A DNA stretch of 64,000 nucleotides from Microcoleus sp. FACHB-831 (GCF_014695585.1 NZ_JACJON010000026.1:16258-80257); one strand, 5' to 3'. Positions 1 through 9,844 are shown, numbered from the stretch's first letter. Notes: generated from the letters alone by a model not told the origin. Numbers and translations: made by a program.

Positions 1-1910
1 GCGTCATAGCGATCGCATACGTGGGCAAAAGTTTTGCCGCTAACAATCAACTTGTAGGGGTTATCTCCTTTTACTTCTTTATTCATTGGTTCCAGTCGCG
101 CGGCAACATTAACTGTATCCCCCAGTACCGAGTAATTTAGTCGCCGCTTTCCCCCCACGCTACCCGCAACCACTAAACCTGTGTGGATGCCGATACCTAT
201 TTCAATAGTTGGCTTGCCTTCAGCTTGCAGTTGCCTATTCAGCCGTTTCAGACGTTTCTGCATAGCAATTGCCGCCGCGATCGCGCGATGAGCATCGTGT
301 TTAATTGCTTCTGGATCGGTGTGAACGAAGGGAATGCCAAAAACAGCCATAATTGCATCCCCAATATATTTATCTATAACGCCGCCCCGATCCATAATGC
401 AGTCGGTCATCGCGTCCAAATAACGGTTGAGCCAATCTAGCAACTCACAGGGGGGGAGTTTTTCTGAAATAGTGGTGAAGCCGCGAATATCGCAAAACAA
501 AACTGTGGCGATTGTTTCTTGAGCTTGCAGCTTGCCATTTTGGATAATTTCGTCTTTACGCTGCCAAATTACCTTTGCTGTTTCTGGGGCTACGTGTTTG
601 GCAAACAAGCTCATCATCTCTTGCTTTTCATACTGCTCTCGGATCTGCATGCCGACTCCAGCCATGATCGTTGTGCCTGCGGGTGCTATTAATGGGAGCA
701 ACCAGCGATCGTCCATGAAGGATGAAAGCGAGAAGATAATCCAGGCGCTGGGTAAGAGAACAGCGATCGCGGCTCGTTCCCGGACGGAGCGATTGTAGAG
801 CAGCGCCGAGACGGTCGGGCCAAGCGAGAGCAATAAGATAATTACCCAACGATTACGGGGGCTATGCAGCAGCCTGTTATTTAGCAAGTTATCAACCATC
901 GCCGCATGTAGATAAACCCCAGAAGTGGGCGGATTTTGATCCAAAGGCGATCGCATCGTATCAGCGGCTGTTGCAGTTACGCCTACTAAAACAAACTTAC
1001 CTGCAAAGGTAGAGGCTGGCACTTTCCCTTCAACAACATCAGCATAGGAGAAAGTGCGGGCATCTTGCGCCGCTCCCGGCCAGTTAATCCACACATCTTC
1101 GCGTCTATTTCCCTTAGCTAACTCCGGTAGCTTTGCGCCTTCGGGCGACAAGCGCTTAGCAATAGGCGACTTTAAAGGCAATAGATTTTCAGAAAGATTA
1201 GAAACTAGAGGCGACACGCTAGAAAAAGGCAATTCTTTATTTTGCCCCTCTGCGCCTATACTCCCGATCTCCTTATTTTCCCCAACTCCGGACTCCGGAC
1301 TCCGGACTCCGGACTCGGCGACTACTTGCAGCATTGCTAAACCCAGTGCTGGTGTCTTGCCAAAAAAGATGGGCGTCTGACGGCTAATGCCATCGTCATC
1401 AGGATTGTGCCAAATCTGGCCAATATTAGCCGCAACTTCTTCAAATTCTGGTATTACTTGCAGGGGATAGCCGCTTTCGTCCCAAGCCATCGGTAATACA
1501 ACATTGCCGCTAGATGCGATCGCGCTGGCAAATTTGCGATCGCCTTTTCCTGGATCGACGAAGAGAATATCGAAACCAATTACTGCTGGTGGGGATTTTT
1601 CTAGCGTTTTCAATAGATCTACATAGCGATCGCGCCGCCAGGGAAATTTACCGTATTTCTTCAAACTCGCATCATCAATTGCAATTACAGCCACCCTTTC
1701 ATCCCAGGTGCGGTGGGGGATAATGCTCGATTCCGTGCGAACTTGAAACATCCAATTGTAGGCCATCCTTTCCAACGGTTGCCAAATGCCCAGTTGCCAC
1801 ATCCCCACAGATATGACTGCTGCTACCGTACCCGGAATTAAAGCATGATTGTTAGAAACAAAACGCCGAATCCGCCGAAGCCAATTTTTTTCTACCACGA
1901 TAGCGCCCAC
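1..1910 (-). CDS. CHASE2-domain adenylate/guanylate cyclase, 3' end outside the window
   Basis: This is a membrane-bound class III nucleotide cyclase that would make cAMP or cGMP in response to an extracytoplasmic signal. An N-terminal transmembrane helix is followed by a CHASE2 sensor domain, then two to three further helices (LLLSLGPTVSALLYN; IAVLLPSAWIIF) and a catalytic domain with VLFCDIRGFTTISE (metal-binding Asp) and GDTVNVAARLE. The C-terminus is cut by the window edge. The frame opens after a stop at 1923-1925; no ATG is available near the start, so GTG at 1910 is chosen, with GTG at 1919 or 1898 as alternatives. The sensor domain carries an in-frame heptamer repeat. The gene lies downstream of the FecR-like gene on the same strand, a common cyanobacterial pairing. 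Cyclase identity is firm; substrate (ATP or GTP) is not determined. Confidence 0.9.
   Translation of the reverse strand, partial: MGAIVVEKNWLRRIRRFVSNNHALIPGTVAAVISVGMWQLGIWQPLERMAYNWMFQVRTESSIIPHRTWDERVAVIAIDDASLKKYGKFPWRRDRYVDLLKTLEKSPPAVIGFDILFVDPGKGDRKFASAIASSGNVVLPMAWDESGYPLQVIPEFEEVAANIGQIWHNPDDDGISRQTPIFFGKTPALGLAMLQVVAESGVRSPESGVGENKEIGSIGAEGQNKELPFSSVSPLVSNLSENLLPLKSPIAKRLSPEGAKLPELAKGNRREDVWINWPGAAQDARTFSYADVVEGKVPASTFAGKFVLVGVTATAADTMRSPLDQNPPTSGVYLHAAMVDNLLNNRLLHSPRNRWVIILLLSLGPTVSALLYNRSVRERAAIAVLLPSAWIIFSLSSFMDDRWLLPLIAPAGTTIMAGVGMQIREQYEKQEMMSLFAKHVAPETAKVIWQRKDEIIQNGKLQAQETIATVLFCDIRGFTTISEKLPPCELLDWLNRYLDAMTDCIMDRGGVIDKYIGDAIMAVFGIPFVHTDPEAIKHDAHRAIAAAIAMQKRLKRLNRQLQAEGKPTIEIGIGIHTGLVVAGSVGGKRRLNYSVLGDTVNVAARLEPMNKEVKGDNPYKLIVSGKTFAHVCDRYD
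1287..1314. repeat. Four tandem TCCGGAC heptamers inside the CHASE2 gene
   Basis: Four exact copies of TCCGGAC lie in the coding sequence of the CHASE2 cyclase. On the coding strand they read as the short repeat SGVRSPESGV. The same type of short tandem heptamer occurs between cyanobacterial genes, so this looks like a repeat captured in frame in a variable loop of the sensor domain. Confidence 0.8.
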
Positions 1911-2200
1911 CAGACACACACATCATTTCTGCTGAAGATGCTATAAAAATGCCAATGCCTACACAAACTTCCAGCCCTGAAACTGATGGTAAATGCCCCT
2001 GATCAAATCTCGATTTAACTTTAACGAGCGCCAAAACCAGAACGTGATGTTGGCACTAAATTGGGAACACACGAAGCCATTACCCAGAAGTAATTAGCAT
2101 TACATCCTATTAACGCAATATCACAGAAATTTCCTATCGTTCTATTGGGGGATATTGCACTTTGGTTGCATTAATTTTTATTTTTCCCCTGCTCCTATGT

Positions 2201-3067
2201 TCACTTGGGGGGATTGACCGATGTACCAGTGCTATCGGGAACTTGCAATTCGTAAACCTGTTGATTGCCCAAAGGATTTCGCACTATTAATATAATTTTG
2301 CGATCGGATGGTATAGGCACTACAGTATCGAGTTGCCCATCGCCTCCGGTGTCTACCACCGTGCCATTAATTAGTACTAAATTAATGGGGTCAACTGTAG
2401 CCGTGACTCGCACTTGCTCCTTGTTTGCAGCATCAAGAATTTGCAATTTTAGTTGAGTGTCGCCTGTGGTAAATCTGGGTGTTGTGGGTGGTTGCCCCGG
2501 AATAATTAAAGCAGAATAACCAGGCTCGACTAGGACAGTTTTTTCTTGAGCGCTGAAGGCTATGGTTCCTTGAACGGTCGAAAGAGTAGTTTTACCATTT
2601 GGGCTGACAGCGACGCCAAATTCGGTGCCCCGCGTACCAGCAACGCCACCGGGCGTTTCAATTTCATAGCTTGATTTACGGTTCGTAAAGCGCCGCACTT
2701 TAGATCTAGTCTGCCCTCGTGCCAGGTAGAAGCGCGTTGTCTTGCTGCCATCGGGCAGAGTTTTTAGGCTCTTGACTGCTATGTTGGTATTTTCCGCAAC
2801 GTTAATGATGCCAATACCGTCATCGGCAGCTAAAACAGCGCTAGAGCCACTGCTGGTGCTGATGCGATCGCCTTCAACTCGCAGGCGATCGCCAACCTTA
2901 ACACGGCGTCCGTTACTTGTCACTTCGCCCTTAACCTGCCGCACTTCTACCCAGCGGCTACCCCTTGGAAGTGGTGCGGCTAAAGCTAATGGTAAGGAAC
3001 TAACGACTACGCTACCTACTAACAGGGATAATCCTAGTAGGGGGATTTGAGCAACAGATAACTTCAT
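2201..3067 (-). CDS. FecR-like secreted protein
   Basis: The ATG at 3067 gives a clear signal peptide (MKLSVAQ followed by a hydrophobic stretch ending SLPLALAA), so it is preferred over the in-frame TTG at 3079. The mature protein carries a FecR domain: the VKGEVTSNGRRVKVGDRL region, a central TRFYLARGQTRS stretch and the TPGGVAGTRGTEFGV motif typical of the family. The C-terminal third is a beta-rich region without a motif I know. FecR proteins in Gram-negative bacteria act in periplasmic signalling; in cyanobacteria such genes often sit next to CHASE2 cyclases, as here, where the cyclase begins about 290 bp downstream on the same strand. A role as periplasmic partner of that cyclase is inferred. 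Confidence 0.85.
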   Translation of the reverse strand: MKLSVAQIPLLGLSLLVGSVVVSSLPLALAAPLPRGSRWVEVRQVKGEVTSNGRRVKVGDRLRVEGDRISTSSGSSAVLAADDGIGIINVAENTNIAVKSLKTLPDGSKTTRFYLARGQTRSKVRRFTNRKSSYEIETPGGVAGTRGTEFGVAVSPNGKTTLSTVQGTIAFSAQEKTVLVEPGYSALIIPGQPPTTPRFTTGDTQLKLQILDAANKEQVRVTATVDPINLVLINGTVVDTGGDGQLDTVVPIPSDRKIILIVRNPLGNQQVYELQVPDSTGTSVNPPK

Positions 3068-3144
3068 CGCCAGCCACAATAGGTGAACACAAAGCCGATC
3101 TAAAGACTACTGACAGAAAATAGAGGTTCCACAGCAACTTGGGT

Positions 3145-3756
3145 ATGATCTTTCCTTTTTTACAACTTCACAACACAATTCTTGCGATTTACCGCAGTTC
3201 ATGGCGGCGAATTGTTTCTACCTGCCTTTTGACGCTGATAGGAGCCTTCAGCTGTTCCTTTTTAATAGGTACGTCACCAGCTCTGGCGGGTATCAACGAT
3301 GACCACTTTGACGGCAATATATTTGCCCTCTATGGTGGAAATGGCTCTCTCGTACCGCCCCGCGTGACGCTTGCAGATTCCTTTAACCGGAGTAAACCAG
3401 CAATTTTGGTGTTTTATGTCGATGACAGCAGCGATTGCAAGCAATTTGCCATCGTAGTTTCGCGGATGCAGGCTTTTTATGGTCGGTCGGCAGATTTGAT
3501 ACCCGTGAACGTGGATGCTATTCCCCTAAAAGCCACCTATGCGCCAACTGAACCGGGCTATTACTATGATGGCGCCGTTCCTCAGATAGTCGTCCTCAAT
3601 CAGAAGAGTGAGGTTGTCCTGAATCATAAGGGCAAAGTGGCGTATGAGAAGGTAGACGATGTTTTGCGGGAGGTGTTTAACTTGTTGCCACGAGAAATAA
3701 CACCTGATTTGAAGCAGAGATCGTTTAATGAGTTCAGTAGCGAGTTAGCGAAGTAA
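3145..3756 (+). CDS. Thylakoid membrane photosystem I accumulation factor (thioredoxin-like)
   Basis: The N-terminus is a signal or membrane anchor (STCLLTLIGAFSCSFLIG, then SPALA). After it comes the conserved cyanobacterial segment DHFDGNIFALYGGNGSLVPP and a thioredoxin-fold core (SKPAILVFYVDDSSDCKQFA) with only one cysteine, so it is not a classical CXXC oxidoreductase. I recognise this as the family named thylakoid membrane photosystem I accumulation factor, found in cyanobacteria and implicated in PSI build-up. ATG at 3145 is chosen; an in-frame TTG lies six bases upstream. It is divergent from the FecR-like gene, leaving about 75 bp for both promoters. Confidence 0.75.
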   Translation: MIFPFLQLHNTILAIYRSSWRRIVSTCLLTLIGAFSCSFLIGTSPALAGINDDHFDGNIFALYGGNGSLVPPRVTLADSFNRSKPAILVFYVDDSSDCKQFAIVVSRMQAFYGRSADLIPVNVDAIPLKATYAPTEPGYYYDGAVPQIVVLNQKSEVVLNHKGKVAYEKVDDVLREVFNLLPREITPDLKQRSFNEFSSELAK

Positions 3757-3834
3757 TCGTTCGCTTTGTGGCGCAGGAGAAACGAGCAGCGATCGCCTAG
3801 TGTCGCCAAAACTTGTTTCCCCTGCCCTAAACTG

Positions 3835-3857
3835 GTAGCAGGCTTCTAGCCTGCTAC
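3835..3857. repeat. Perfect 9-bp inverted repeat (hairpin)
   Basis: GTAGCAGGC and its exact complement GCCTGCTAC are separated by five bases. It stands between two genes on the same strand, without a T-run, so it resembles one of the small dispersed hairpins common between cyanobacterial genes more than a classical terminator. Confidence 0.6.
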
Positions 3858-3932
3858 ACAATAAAAGATGTCTACCATATTTCCCGGCAAGAGCGGTTAA
3901 ACTATCTCCAAGTGCGGCCAGAGGGTGTTTAA

Positions 3933-4544
3933 ATGTCTAAACTCTACACCACAGAAGAACTGATCGAAATCTTGGCTATGGAACGCCGCGCCTGCCTCAA
4001 CGGGCAGCGTCTCAACTTGGCTGCTAAGACTTCTGGCGTCAACCCGTTAATTGACAAGTTTCTCAAAGCTGATGGCATCCAAAAGTTCACAGCTTATCAA
4101 GACTTTAAAGCCGCTGTTCACCGCTACCAAAAGGAAAACGGTGTTTCAGGCATTGTCTGGCGACAGTTAAGTATTAAAGGTAAAAGCCTGCACTATCCCG
4201 TCATCGACGATCAGTTAATTGCTTTGCCTCGTGATGTGGAGACGCTAAAGGCGGCGAAAGCTTCTGTCGTGCCATTCTGGCATGAAGTGACGGCGGGAAT
4301 GCACTTATATCTTAGTGTTAATAATGGCAAAGAACATCGGCTGATTGCACCAGATGATGTGGGCAGAATTGGTTATAGAACTGAATGGGCTAGCATCTGG
4401 AAGTGGGAGAAGTCAGAATTCTTGGAAATAGTTTTGCAGCTAGCATGGGGAAAACCAGAGGAAGCCGCTTATAAACGCGGATGGCCGAATTCTGGCAGCG
4501 AGTATGTTCATGCAGTAAATCCCGGCAATCGTCCTATTTGTTAA
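3933..4544 (+). CDS. Conserved-looking hypothetical protein, 203 aa
   Basis: I do not recognise a named domain. The protein is soluble, with no signal peptide or membrane helix. It starts with a helical segment (TTEELIEILAMERRACLNGQ), has a central region that may contact a ligand or nucleic acid (AVHRYQKENGVSGIVWRQ) and a tryptophan-rich C-terminal part (WASIWKWEKSEFLEIVLQLAWGK would form an amphipathic helix). ATG at 3933 follows a GAGGGTG stretch that could serve as ribosome binding site. Codon use and HIP1 density fit the host. Function unknown. Confidence 0.7.
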   Translation: MSKLYTTEELIEILAMERRACLNGQRLNLAAKTSGVNPLIDKFLKADGIQKFTAYQDFKAAVHRYQKENGVSGIVWRQLSIKGKSLHYPVIDDQLIALPRDVETLKAAKASVVPFWHEVTAGMHLYLSVNNGKEHRLIAPDDVGRIGYRTEWASIWKWEKSEFLEIVLQLAWGKPEEAAYKRGWPNSGSEYVHAVNPGNRPIC

Positions 4545-4798
4545 GGCTGGTGCAGGCAAGTTTTTATATGGTTCGGCTACTGAGTGCGTCTGGTTAGCAC
4601 AGTAAATAAACTATTGGTTGGAAGCACTTTAGGTTTGCAAAGATACACACACTACACGAAAAAAGTTTGCGAAGGTAGAGTTTTTTTGCTGCGTTTTTTG
4701 TTGTTGAGCGTTTTACTTTTAACAAATACAGAATGAACTTATTAAACATTGTCCAATTGCCTCAAATCGGCAGTATTAAGGCATTAAATTCCGCTGTT

Positions 4799-7700
4799 TC
4801 ATTTTTTTTGATAGACAAACTCTTCAAGTAAGATTTTTATGGCTCTTAATAATTCATCAGGTTCCACAGGTTTGGTAAGATGACGTTGGAACCCAGAAGC
4901 GATCGCCAACTGGCGATCGCTCTCTCCAGCATAAGCCGTTAGCGCGATCGCCGGAATTTTTCCACCCTTTTCAGGGGGTTGCCTTCTCAGCAGGCGCATC
5001 AGCATATAACCATCCATATCAGCCATCCCGACATCGCAGACTAATACATCTGGCAAGGATTGTTCTATCAAGTTAAGGGCTTCTGATGCAGAGGCAGCAA
5101 CTCTCACTATTGCACCAGCTTGCTCCAAAATAAATGAAACAATATCTCGAATATCTGGTTCATCGTCCACAACCAAAATTTGTAATTTCATGAGATGAAT
5201 CATCGAAGTCGTCTGGGGATAGTCAGGGGGTGTTTGGGTTGAAGCTGGCAGCAATGGCAACCTGACAATAAAAGTAGCTCCTAAGCCTTCACCTGGACTT
5301 TCTGCCCAGACATTTCCGCCATGTAATTCAACTAGATGACGGACAATTGCCAACCCCAACCCCAATCCACCAAACTTGCGAGTGGTTGTGCCATCTTCCT
5401 GCCGGAAGTATTCAAACACATAGGGTAAAAACTCTCGCTCGATCCCTTTACCATTATCCTTGACTTGAATTTGAGCGTAAGTATCTATTTGCTCTAAGCG
5501 AATTTCTACAGCTCCTCCAGAAGGCGTAAATTTAATAGCATTGGAAACCAAGTTCCAAATCACCTGTTGCAGGCGGGTAGAGTCTCCCAAAACTTGAAAT
5601 ACTCGATTTTGAATTTTGGATTTGGGGTTATTAGTGTCTTTCAATCCAAAATCTAAAATAATAAATTGCAAATCAATTGCTTTTGCTTCTGCTGCCAGCC
5701 TAACGGTTTCTAACGCCGCTTCAATGGTAGCTGTAAGGTTGACTGGTACCGTGTTCAAAACCAGCTTGCCGCGTAAAATTCGAGAGACATCGAGCAAGTC
5801 TTCAATTAGTTGAGTTTGTAGCTTGGCATTCCTTTCAATGGTTGCTAGCGCCTGCTTTGTCTTTTGTTCATCAAAGGTACGAGATTGTAACAGTTTTGCC
5901 CAGCCAAGAATTGGGTTTAGGGGCGATCGCAGCTCATGGGACAATACTGCCAAAAATTCATCTTTGATACGGTTTGCGGTTTCAGCTTGTTCGCGGGCAG
6001 CTTGTTCGCGGGCAAGCAATTGTTCTCGTTCGGATTCAGCTTGCTTTTGCTGTGTTATATCTCGCGAGATGACGACCAATTGTGCAACTTGTCCTGATGC
6101 ATCTCGAATCGGGGTAATGACGCTATCCCAGCATTTAGGCTCGTTCTTGGTAATCTGGCAGTAGCAGTAGCCTTGAAATTGACCGATGTTACCTGCTTTG
6201 GCGGCTGCGATCGCCGTCTTTGCACGCTCCAAGTCTTCGTCGTGCCAAAAATCAAGCCAGTCGGTATTCAGCAGAGGCGTAGGATCGTCAATCTCCAACA
6301 GGGACAGCCCGCCTGTATTGATGTAGAGGATTTGTCCGTCTAAAGTTAAGACTTTGATGCAGTCGTTACTGCTCTCCAGAATGCGTTGCTTTAGCTCTTC
6401 ACTTTCTCGTAGGGCTTCTTCGGCTTGTTTGCGCTCGGTAATGTCGAGCGCGGTTCCGATGAACCCAATAGCTTGGCGGGACGCCCCTTCGCCCTCGAAT
6501 TGCACCTGCCCATTAGCTAACACCCATCGCTCAGTTCCGTCATCCCACACAATACGGTAGTCAATCTCGTAAGTCCCTGGCGAACTGGGAGCGAGTGCAG
6601 CGCTGATGGCATTAACTACACGTTCTCGATCGTTAGGGTGGATGCGTTCTAATACCCTTGGTAGGGGAAGAACAGTATCTATCTCGCCCCAGATCTCGCA
6701 CATTCGCTTGTCCATTTCAACGAGGTCTGTCTTAGGGTTATAGCGCCAAGTTCCAAGCCGACCTACCTGGATGGCGAGCCGCGCACGCTCCTCACTTTGT
6801 TGCAGTGCAATTTGTGCCTGTTCGCGTTCGGCTTCAACGCGCTTGCGATCGCTAATGTCTCGAACGATGACTTGGGCAGCCCATTTACCCTGGTAAGTAA
6901 AGGGAAGCGCAGCCACCTCAACATCAACAACGGTACCATCCAGACGCAGCCATTTCTCTTCAAGCAACGGTATAACCTGGGTGTTTCTAAGTTGCTCTAT
7001 CCGCTCCACCACAGCACTTCGATATTCTGGGCTAATCATGTCAACCACTCGCTTACCCAACAACTGCTCTTTTTCGGTTGCGCCAAAGAGACTGACAGCC
7101 GCTTGGTTTGCAAATACAAACCTACCCTCGCTTTGAATAAAAATTCCATTAGGAGAAAGTTCTACCAGTTGACGATAACGGGTTTCGCTCTCTTGTAGGG
7201 CTAATTCAGCTTGTTTGCGCTGCGTGATATCGGCTGTAAATACTGATAGCCCATTTGCTATTGGATAGACGTAGTGTTCGTACCACCGATTTTGGGGAGG
7301 AAAAAAGTATTCAAACTGAATTGGCCTTTGCTCTACAACGGCTCGATGAAACTCGGTTTCGATTAAACTGCCGCCTATCACAGGAAACACATCCCAAATT
7401 CGCTGACCTAGCAACGCGGCTTTGGGCACTTGACTTAATGCAGCCGCGCGATCGTTGGCATATACAAAACGCCAATCGCAATCCAACACCACAAAAGAGT
7501 TGTTGATACTGGATAAAACTGATTCCAGCCGGGCTTTAACCGATTCTGCTTCCTGCCGCAGTACTTGTTCTTGTTGCACGGCTTCTTTCCGCAGGCGTGA
7601 CAGTTTGAGATTGGCTTCGACTCGCGCTAGCAATTCCCGTGCGGAAAACGGTTTGATCAAATAATCATCAGCTCCCGCTTTCAGCCCTTCCACCCGCGCC

Positions 7701-9841
7701 TCTTCTCCAGCACGGGCAGACAGCAAAATAATCGGAAGTTCTCTTGTCGCTGGGTCAGTCCGCAGTTCTCTGAGCAACCCAAACCCATCGAGTTGAGGAA
7801 TCATAACATCTGTCAGCACCAGATCGGGAGCCTGTTGCCGAATAATTGCCGCAGCCGTCATTCCATCCGCTACGGTTTCTACTTCATATTGGTGACTCAA
7901 TAACCGCCTCACATAGTCACGCATATCAGCGTTGTCATCGACAAAGAGGATTCGTGCAGAAGGATTTGAGGGGTGGAGGGGCTGAGGAACACAGGAGAAG
8001 ATGTCTAGCTTGCTGCCTTGCTCCCCTGCCTCCTCTGGTAGCCAGCATAATGCTTCCTCAATGTAAGGAGATGCACCTGTTGCAGTTGAAGCGAGCGTTC
8101 GAGTTGAGGCAATTTGGTTTTGGGGAAGATGAAGAAAGCCTGTAGGAATTGACACTGTGAAACAGCTACCTTGCCCTTCCAAGCTGGTAACGGCAATTGT
8201 TCCACCATGCAACCGCGCTAACTCTTGCACGAGAGATAAGCCGATTCCCGACCCTTCGTAGGTTCTTCCTCTGGCTCCGGGTACGCGATGAAACCGCTCA
8301 AACAAATGAGGTAAATAGCTTTCTGGAATGCCAATACCCGTATCGCGCACATCCAGTTCTACACGATCCGTGTAAGAGCGCAAGCTCACCCGAATTTCGC
8401 CCTCGAAGGTGAATTTGAATGCATTAGACAGCAGATTGAGAACAATTTTCTCCCACATTTCGCGATCGATGTAAATCGGCTCCGGGAGAGGAGGACAGTC
8501 TACCACCAGTTGCATACCTGTGCGTTCGATGGCAGAACGAAATACGCTGGCAAGTTCGCAGGTGAAGGTGGATAGATCTGTGGGTTCATAGGCTGCGTCA
8601 ATCCTACCCGCTTCTATGCGCGAGAAATCCAGGAGTGTATTGATTAACTTCAACAATCGCAGGCTGTTGCGTAAGCTGACTTGTAGTTGGTTGCGTTGGT
8701 TCTTTGAGAGTGGCTCGTTCCCTAGCAATGTTTCTTCTAAAGAGCCAAGCATCAGCGTTAAGGGAGTCCGCAATTCATGGCTGATGTTGCTGAAAAAGGT
8801 GGTTTTCGCGCGATCTAACTCAGCCAGTGCTTCTGCCCGTTTGCATTCGGCTTCATAGGCATCAGCATTGGCGATCGCTGTCGTTACGTTACTCGCAACC
8901 AAATCAAAAAAGCCGCGATATTCATCATCAAATTCTCGTCGAGGACTAATGCCAAGCACCAAAGCTCCTGCTAACTGTTGCTTTTGCCCAGTAGCAATTG
9001 GCATCACTAAAGCAGCATTGGGAGAATCTGGCCAAGCGCCTCCCGGTAACGCTCCAAATCGGGTTGGCAAATCTTCAATTAGCTGCGCCTGAAGTGTTGA
9101 TTTAACTCTAGCCAGATTCCATAGATCGATTGCTTGAGTTAAATCAACTTGTTGGAGACTCTTGGCGGCTCCTATCTCAATGCCTGCTGTTCCAGTTAGG
9201 CGAGCTTGTCTTCCAATGTCCTCGTCAACTAAATACAGTAGGGCAAACGGAACATCGTAAGGATTTTTGGCGAGGGTGTGAGTGGCAATGCGGCAAGCTT
9301 CCTCAACTGTTTTTGCTTCTACACTATTGCTTGCCAGGTCGCGCAACGTCTGGAGGCGACGCTCACCTACAATTTGCTTTGTTGTTTCGCTGCAAGCACA
9401 GAAGACTCCCTCAACGTTGCCGCTCTCATCTCGCACGGGGCTGTAGGAGAAGGTGAAGTAGGTTTCTTCTAGATAGCCATTACGATTCATCAGCAACAGC
9501 AAGTCTTCAGACCAAGTGGGTTGACCTGTACTGCGGACGCTATCAGCAAGTGGGCCTATAGCATCCCAAATCTCCGCCCAACAGTCTTTGGCAGACTGCC
9601 CTAAAAACTGGGGATGCTTGCTGGCTCCGAGAATGGGACAGTAGGCATCGTTATAGAGGCTGATATATTCAGAACCCCACCAGACGAACATGGGGTGGCG
9701 AGAGTTCAAAATAATACTCACAGAAGTTTTTAAACTCTGAGGCCACTGGGAAACGGGGCCTAAAGGCGTTTGCGACCAATCGTGCGATCGCATTAATGCG
9801 CCCATCTCACCACCGCCTGCAAACAGATCCACTGTCATCAT
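4799..9841 (-). CDS. Giant hybrid histidine kinase (PAS-GAF-HK-REC-PAS x4-HK-REC)
   Basis: This 1680-residue cytoplasmic sensor has no obvious membrane helix. Domains in order: N-terminal PAS-like domain (about 20-160), GAF (180-330), histidine kinase with phosphoacceptor FFSNISHELRTPL (His356) and ATPase boxes NLLSNAFKF, DTGIGIP and GSGIGLSL, receiver domain (630-745; LFVDDNAD, Asp679 in LTDVMIP, KPF), four PAS domains (about 780-1290), a second histidine kinase (DEFLAVLSHELRSPLNP, His near 1303) and a C-terminal receiver (LVVDDEPD, CDVGMADMDG, LTKPVEP). Two complete kinase cores in one chain suggest an internal phosphorelay. An in-frame heptamer repeat sits in the second kinase core. Tandem ATG codons follow an AGAGG ribosome binding site; GTG at 9844 is also open. 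Signal and output are unknown. Confidence 0.92.
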   Translation of the reverse strand: MMTVDLFAGGGEMGALMRSHDWSQTPLGPVSQWPQSLKTSVSIILNSRHPMFVWWGSEYISLYNDAYCPILGASKHPQFLGQSAKDCWAEIWDAIGPLADSVRSTGQPTWSEDLLLLMNRNGYLEETYFTFSYSPVRDESGNVEGVFCACSETTKQIVGERRLQTLRDLASNSVEAKTVEEACRIATHTLAKNPYDVPFALLYLVDEDIGRQARLTGTAGIEIGAAKSLQQVDLTQAIDLWNLARVKSTLQAQLIEDLPTRFGALPGGAWPDSPNAALVMPIATGQKQQLAGALVLGISPRREFDDEYRGFFDLVASNVTTAIANADAYEAECKRAEALAELDRAKTTFFSNISHELRTPLTLMLGSLEETLLGNEPLSKNQRNQLQVSLRNSLRLLKLINTLLDFSRIEAGRIDAAYEPTDLSTFTCELASVFRSAIERTGMQLVVDCPPLPEPIYIDREMWEKIVLNLLSNAFKFTFEGEIRVSLRSYTDRVELDVRDTGIGIPESYLPHLFERFHRVPGARGRTYEGSGIGLSLVQELARLHGGTIAVTSLEGQGSCFTVSIPTGFLHLPQNQIASTRTLASTATGASPYIEEALCWLPEEAGEQGSKLDIFSCVPQPLHPSNPSARILFVDDNADMRDYVRRLLSHQYEVETVADGMTAAAIIRQQAPDLVLTDVMIPQLDGFGLLRELRTDPATRELPIILLSARAGEEARVEGLKAGADDYLIKPFSARELLARVEANLKLSRLRKEAVQQEQVLRQEAESVKARLESVLSSINNSFVVLDCDWRFVYANDRAAALSQVPKAALLGQRIWDVFPVIGGSLIETEFHRAVVEQRPIQFEYFFPPQNRWYEHYVYPIANGLSVFTADITQRKQAELALQESETRYRQLVELSPNGIFIQSEGRFVFANQAAVSLFGATEKEQLLGKRVVDMISPEYRSAVVERIEQLRNTQVIPLLEEKWLRLDGTVVDVEVAALPFTYQGKWAAQVIVRDISDRKRVEAEREQAQIALQQSEERARLAIQVGRLGTWRYNPKTDLVEMDKRMCEIWGEIDTVLPLPRVLERIHPNDRERVVNAISAALAPSSPGTYEIDYRIVWDDGTERWVLANGQVQFEGEGASRQAIGFIGTALDITERKQAEEALRESEELKQRILESSNDCIKVLTLDGQILYINTGGLSLLEIDDPTPLLNTDWLDFWHDEDLERAKTAIAAAKAGNIGQFQGYCYCQITKNEPKCWDSVITPIRDASGQVAQLVVISRDITQQKQAESEREQLLAREQAAREQAETANRIKDEFLAVLSHELRSPLNPILGWAKLLQSRTFDEQKTKQALATIERNAKLQTQLIEDLLDVSRILRGKLVLNTVPVNLTATIEAALETVRLAAEAKAIDLQFIILDFGLKDTNNPKSKIQNRVFQVLGDSTRLQQVIWNLVSNAIKFTPSGGAVEIRLEQIDTYAQIQVKDNGKGIEREFLPYVFEYFRQEDGTTTRKFGGLGLGLAIVRHLVELHGGNVWAESPGEGLGATFIVRLPLLPASTQTPPDYPQTTSMIHLMKLQILVVDDEPDIRDIVSFILEQAGAIVRVAASASEALNLIEQSLPDVLVCDVGMADMDGYMLMRLLRRQPPEKGGKIPAIALTAYAGESDRQLAIASGFQRHLTKPVEPDELLRAIKILLEEFVYQKK
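5605..5660. repeat. AAAATCC-type heptamer repeat captured inside the histidine kinase gene
   Basis: On the minus strand the segment contains variants of the CAAAATC heptamer and encodes NPKSKIQNRV, inserted between the kinase core's second-domain strands and the conserved N box (WNLVSNAIKF). The same ten residues occur in the unrelated RNA-end enzyme at 40 kb, showing that they come from the DNA repeat and not from protein homology. Confidence 0.8.
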
Positions 9842-9844
9842 CAC

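Noticed and set aside
1852..2034. Minus-strand frame of 60 codons before the CHASE2 cyclase
   Set aside because: It overlaps the cyclase N-terminus in another frame, has no recognisable domain and no good ribosome binding site.
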